This document shows, piece by piece, positions 60,870 through 64,000 of a DNA stretch of 64,000 nt (the first letter of the stretch is position 1; every line of letters starts with the position of its first letter). The position numbers and the translations under genes are program-made. Below the pieces are notes generated by a model. The model was given only the letters and a program-made list of their open reading frames with translations. It did not search any database and had not been told where the DNA came from. Location: positions 62,001-126,000 of the forward strand of contig JAJHZJ010000752.1 in assembly GCA_023548195.1 (NCBI GenBank), read 5' to 3'. The DNA comes from Bettongia penicillata ogilbyi (taxonomy: Eukaryota > Chordata > Mammalia > Diprotodontia > Potoroidae).

Positions 60870-61420
60870 TGCTATAATTTCCGCAGCCTTTGAAACATCG
60901 TCTGACTTCCCCCTTTTTCTACCCATACTCTAGCTGTCAATCTTATTCTATCATTAGAACCATATCCTTCAGTTCCTCTTCTAGTTATTGCAGAAGAACG
61001 GAGAATTTTCACAAGGGGTATTCTTTCACAAGGAATAGTAATCACTTGAACTTTCTATCATTTTTACAAAACGCTATGTGTTCACCTAAATTTTGGAATG
61101 TCACAATAATTTCTCCATGATGAGTAGAATCAATCAGTCCAGTCAATACATGTGTTCCTCATTCTGCTAATCCTTATTTAGGTAACAACTGTCCAAAATG
61201 ATTTTTAGGGATTCTCATACATATTACAGTAGACATTTTCCTAATTTCTTTTCTATCCAACCTAAAGTCTTCTAAACAATGTAAATCATGTCCTGCCAAA
61301 CCAGGTGTCCCTGAATATGGTTTTGGAACATATGATCTCATAGTCCAATATTCAATCTTTGAGTTCTTATGTTTTTTTTGGTTTCTAATTTGCAAATTTG
61401 GGGGTCATCTTTCCGGCTAG
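60870..61420 (-). pseudogene. ERV-L dUTPase remnant
   Basis: dUTPase hydrolyses dUTP to dUMP and limits uracil in viral DNA. On minus, motif 1 reads PGLAGHDL (about 61285-61310) and motif 2 begins GQLLPK (61174-61195), where the open frame ends; a GLAE follows past a stop. Motif 3 reads GLIDSTHHGEI (about 61098-61135), so the Asp of 'G.ID' is present while the usual Tyr is His. A motif-4-like ERIP and a motif-5-like EGYGSND follow (about 60935-61025). Broken by stops. Confidence 0.7.
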
Positions 61421-61429
61421 AGGTGTACT

Positions 61430-62100
61430 TCCTCCCAATAGTCAATTATTCAAATTACACAAAGCAGAATATGAATTACTTATGTTTCCAATGTTGATAA
61501 GAATTATTAGAACTTACCTTTCTTAATTTCTTTCAATAGTCCATTCATTCTTTCAATTAACCCAGAAACATGTGTATAATTGGAATATGGTGCATTCTTT
61601 CTATATTGTTTAATAGTGTATCTTCTTTTCATTACTTTTGAAATGTGTCCATTGTCATTTTGAATATGCACTGGAGTTCCATGATGTAGACTTATGATAT
61701 CTAGAGTTTTACAGTTGTTTTTCTGCTTCACATTCTTATAGGGAAAAATCACTAATACACCTGAATAGTTGTCAACATAAATACATATAAATTTCCATCC
61801 TTTATCTTGGGATATGAGTCAAATATAATCTATTTGCCAAATTTGTGCGGGTACTTTCCCCCTTCCCTTTCCTCCACTTATTACCAGAGGAACAGTTTGT
61901 TCCTTTTCCAACTGACTGATAACAACATTCCTCTGCTACTTGTTTCAACAATGAATGAGGGAAACTAATACCTTAGTCTTATGCCCACTGATGTGTGGCC
62001 TAGACCCCTAAATGACTGGCCATTGAATGGACCCATTTTGATAGTATGAGTTCATCAGTGGGTGTCAGAGAAGGGAAATATTTTGAGTAACACTCTTTGT
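61430..62100 (-). pseudogene. ERV-L integrase remnant
   Basis: Integrase joins viral DNA to host DNA with a D,D-35-E triad. First Asp in WQIDYI (61828-61830), followed within a few codons by a stop. Second Asp in NDNGH (61654-61656). The Glu is in SGLIERMNGLLKE (61552-61554). The last two lie in one open stretch (61507-61752), with 33 residues between them instead of the usual 35. The N-terminal zinc-binding part is too decayed to confirm. Confidence 0.75.
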
Positions 62101-62109
62101 TAGTTGATC

Positions 62110-62700
62110 AGCATGTGAATTATATTCACATTCTGGTGTGTTGAGGGTCACATGAGCATTTACATGAAAAACTGACTAATTAGTCACCAAAGACATGTCC
62201 CATGTATCTTCCAATAATTCTTTGCTCTACACTTGTTTACCATGAATTTCCCAATTTTGATTTTTCCACATGGGCCTCCATGTAGCCAACCCATTAGTTA
62301 CTGCCCAGAAATCAATGAATATACGACACTATCTGCCTTGTTCTGTTTTGATAGTGTGATATATTGCCATAAGTTGAGCATATTGACTACTTCCACACAT
62401 TCTAGTACTTTTCAAAGTCTTCTTAGTAGGGGCATTATAGGCTATAGCTTTCCAATGTCTTTTGTGGCCCAAGTATTTTGTTGTCCCATCAATAAACCAT
62501 GCATGTTATATTTTTTCTTCAGTTAACTCATCATATCCCTCATTCCCTTTTACCAATGACTGTAGAAGCTGTTGCTTTGGTTCAGAGAGTGTATTATTTC
62601 CCTTAGTATCTATGTTTTCTACCAATTCATGTAAAGCAGAAACTCTGCTTTTGCCTACTTTAGATCTACTTTGAATGTACCATTTCCATTTAGTCATGCT
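62110..62700 (-). pseudogene. ERV-L RNase H remnant
   Basis: RNase H removes the RNA strand of the hybrid. Connection segment MTKWKWYIQSRSKVGKSRVS at 62697-62638. First catalytic Asp in WFIDGT (62488-62490). The usual 'AEL.A' Glu is Gln in YAQLMA (about 62360). The next Asp is kept in IFIDFWAV (about 62311). HADQLTK near 62105-62125 corresponds to the C-terminal 'AD.LA' motif. Frame broken between pieces. Confidence 0.65.
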
Positions 62701-62949
62701 GGGTTCGTGAGCTTGTCCAAACTGTGAGAAGTTTGGGCATTCATTCCCCAGGTCATAATTCAGATTACAGACCCTTATATTACCTCGTGACCCAAGGTCA
62801 GTGGTTCAGTCTCTACACAAGTCCAATAAGCAGCTAACAACTGCCTTTCAAAAGAAGCATATTGAATTCCAGATGAAGGGAGGCTCCAAGATCACAATGC
62901 TGTGACTGTGTTGTTTTTACCATAAACGCCAGTTTGTATATTCATCCTG

Positions 62950-63990
62950 TACAGTCCCTTGTAATTTCACCAGGGCACTTTGAATAAGCCATAAATCTAG
63001 GCAAATTGTGTAGTGGCCTTTGCTTCTTCGAAAGCTTTATTCTGCTCAAGTCCCTGATCAAATTCGTATTTTTTCCTAGTAATTTTATATAAGGGTTCCA
63101 AAATTTGTCCTACATGCTGTATGTGATGTCACCAATTGTCAAATAATCCGGCAAAGTTTTAAGTCTCTTTCTTATTGGTGGGAATAGGAAAATCCTGAAT
63201 CTTTTGTCAGGCTTGTGGGACAATTTTTCAAAGCCCCTGATTCCATTGTATCTTCAAAAATTTCACGGTTTTTGCTAGCTCTTGAACTTTTTCCAGGTTA
63301 ATTTCCAATCCTATGCTTTTTATAAGCTCAGTTAGAAGTGTCAAACTCTTCTTCACTTTTTTCACATTTTTTCCTGTATCATAATATCGGCTACATCAGG
63401 TAGCTCTAATTCATTTAAATAGTCAGCCACAAACCTAAGAGAAATAGTGGAGCATTACAGATATCCTTGTGGCAAGCATATCAAGTATATTGTTGGCCCT
63501 GACAAGTGCAAGCAAATTGGCCCCGTTGTTTAGAATCTATTGAGATAGTTAAGAAAGCTTTAGTTAAATCATGAACTGTTTACCAAGTCCCATTATATTT
63601 TGGGATTCTTTCTGTATAGGTAATAGTATCTGGAATAGCAGCATACAAGGAAGGAGTCACCTCATTTAATTTTCTTTAATCCACTGTCACCCTCTGTGTC
63701 CTATCCGACTCTTATACTGGCCAGACAGAGTTATTACCCTGAGTGGTTGTAAGGACTAACACTGCTGCCCCAACATACTCCTTTACAGTATTGCTAATTT
63801 CATCTTACTTTAAAGTAATTACTTTACAAGTTTGAGGTAAAGTGATTGGGTCCATTTTTATTTTGCCCATTAAACTGTATTAATTCTTATCTTCCTTACT
63901 ACAAATTGGTATCGCCCCTTAGGTAATGTAGAGTCATAACTTAAATATATCTATTCCAGTGATGTATTTACGAATGAGTACAATTAATAC
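62950..63990 (-). pseudogene. ERV-L reverse transcriptase remnant
   Basis: Recognised by short motifs on minus: VWPV (about 63720), TVHDLTKAFLTIS (about 63545-63575; RT motif A with its Asp), and near 63380-63400 PDVADIMIQ where the family has a Y-x-D-D box, so that box is degraded. Several stops in all frames. The fingers and palm are covered; the start is near the window end. Confidence 0.65.
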
Positions 63991-64000
63991 AGTATATTCT

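Larger units (their letters stand above)
60750..64000 (-). mobile_element. ERV-L-type endogenous retrovirus pol, minus strand
   Basis: Reading leftwards from the window edge the order is RT, RNase H, integrase, dUTPase. A dUTPase downstream of integrase is the known hallmark of ERV-L elements, in contrast to beta- and lentiviruses where it lies elsewhere. No env and no LTR recognised on the left; gag and protease would lie beyond 64000. All domains carry stops or frameshifts. Confidence 0.75.

Overview
The window looks like a mammalian, almost certainly marsupial, intergenic block. It is AT-rich and without recognisable host exons, and it is built almost entirely from retroposons. The marsupial call rests on three things: L1 elements with marsupial-type ORF1 and 3' ends, many HAL1 ('half-L1', ORF1-only) elements, and MAR1-like tRNA-derived SINEs next to L2, MIR and RTE/BovB-type LINEs. 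I cannot name the species. Family names come from recognition of the sequence, not from a database search.

Layout. 1-6.4 kb: a HAL1 on + abutting a minus-strand L1, whose 5' UTR carries a 302-bp solo LTR. 7.2-8.2 kb: a processed pseudogene of EIF1AX (minus). 8.4-14.0 kb: an old HAL1 (minus) split by a younger full-length HAL1, both with target-site duplications (TSDs). 14-30 kb: SINE, L2, MIR, CR1-like and L1 remnants, further HAL1 pieces, microsatellites and long unassigned stretches. 30.3-41 kb: a minus L1 with HAL1 fragments in it, then a full-length + HAL1 whose 366-codon ORF1 is broken by one stop, then an older HAL1. 41-45 kb: SINE, L2 and MIR. 45.1-45.4 kb: a full-length but diverged 7SL RNA pseudogene. 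45.4-51.0 kb: two + L1s, one inserted in the other. 51.0-51.9 kb: a betaretrovirus-like fragment (LTR end, Lys-type primer binding site, start of gag). 52.7-59.6 kb: L1 3' ends on both strands, one with a 13-bp TSD, and an RTE/BovB-like reverse transcriptase remnant. 60.0-60.7 kb: an L1 5' UTR piece. 60.75-64 kb: a decayed ERV-L-type pol on minus, in the order RT, RNase H, integrase, dUTPase.

Nothing here works as a gene set. The connecting theme is parasitism of L1. HAL1 carries an L1-like ORF1 but no ORF2, its 3' UTR resembles the roughly 600-base ORF1-ORF2 spacer of the L1s in the same window, and its tail resembles the L1 3' end. L1 machinery is also the likely source of the EIF1AX, 7SL and SINE copies.

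The most notable points are the 72-bp monomer-like repeats in the HAL1 5' UTR (three units in one copy, two in another), the stop-free antisense frame across them, the nested HAL1s with datable TSDs, the 7SL copy in a lineage not known for 7SL SINEs, and the ERV-L dUTPase.
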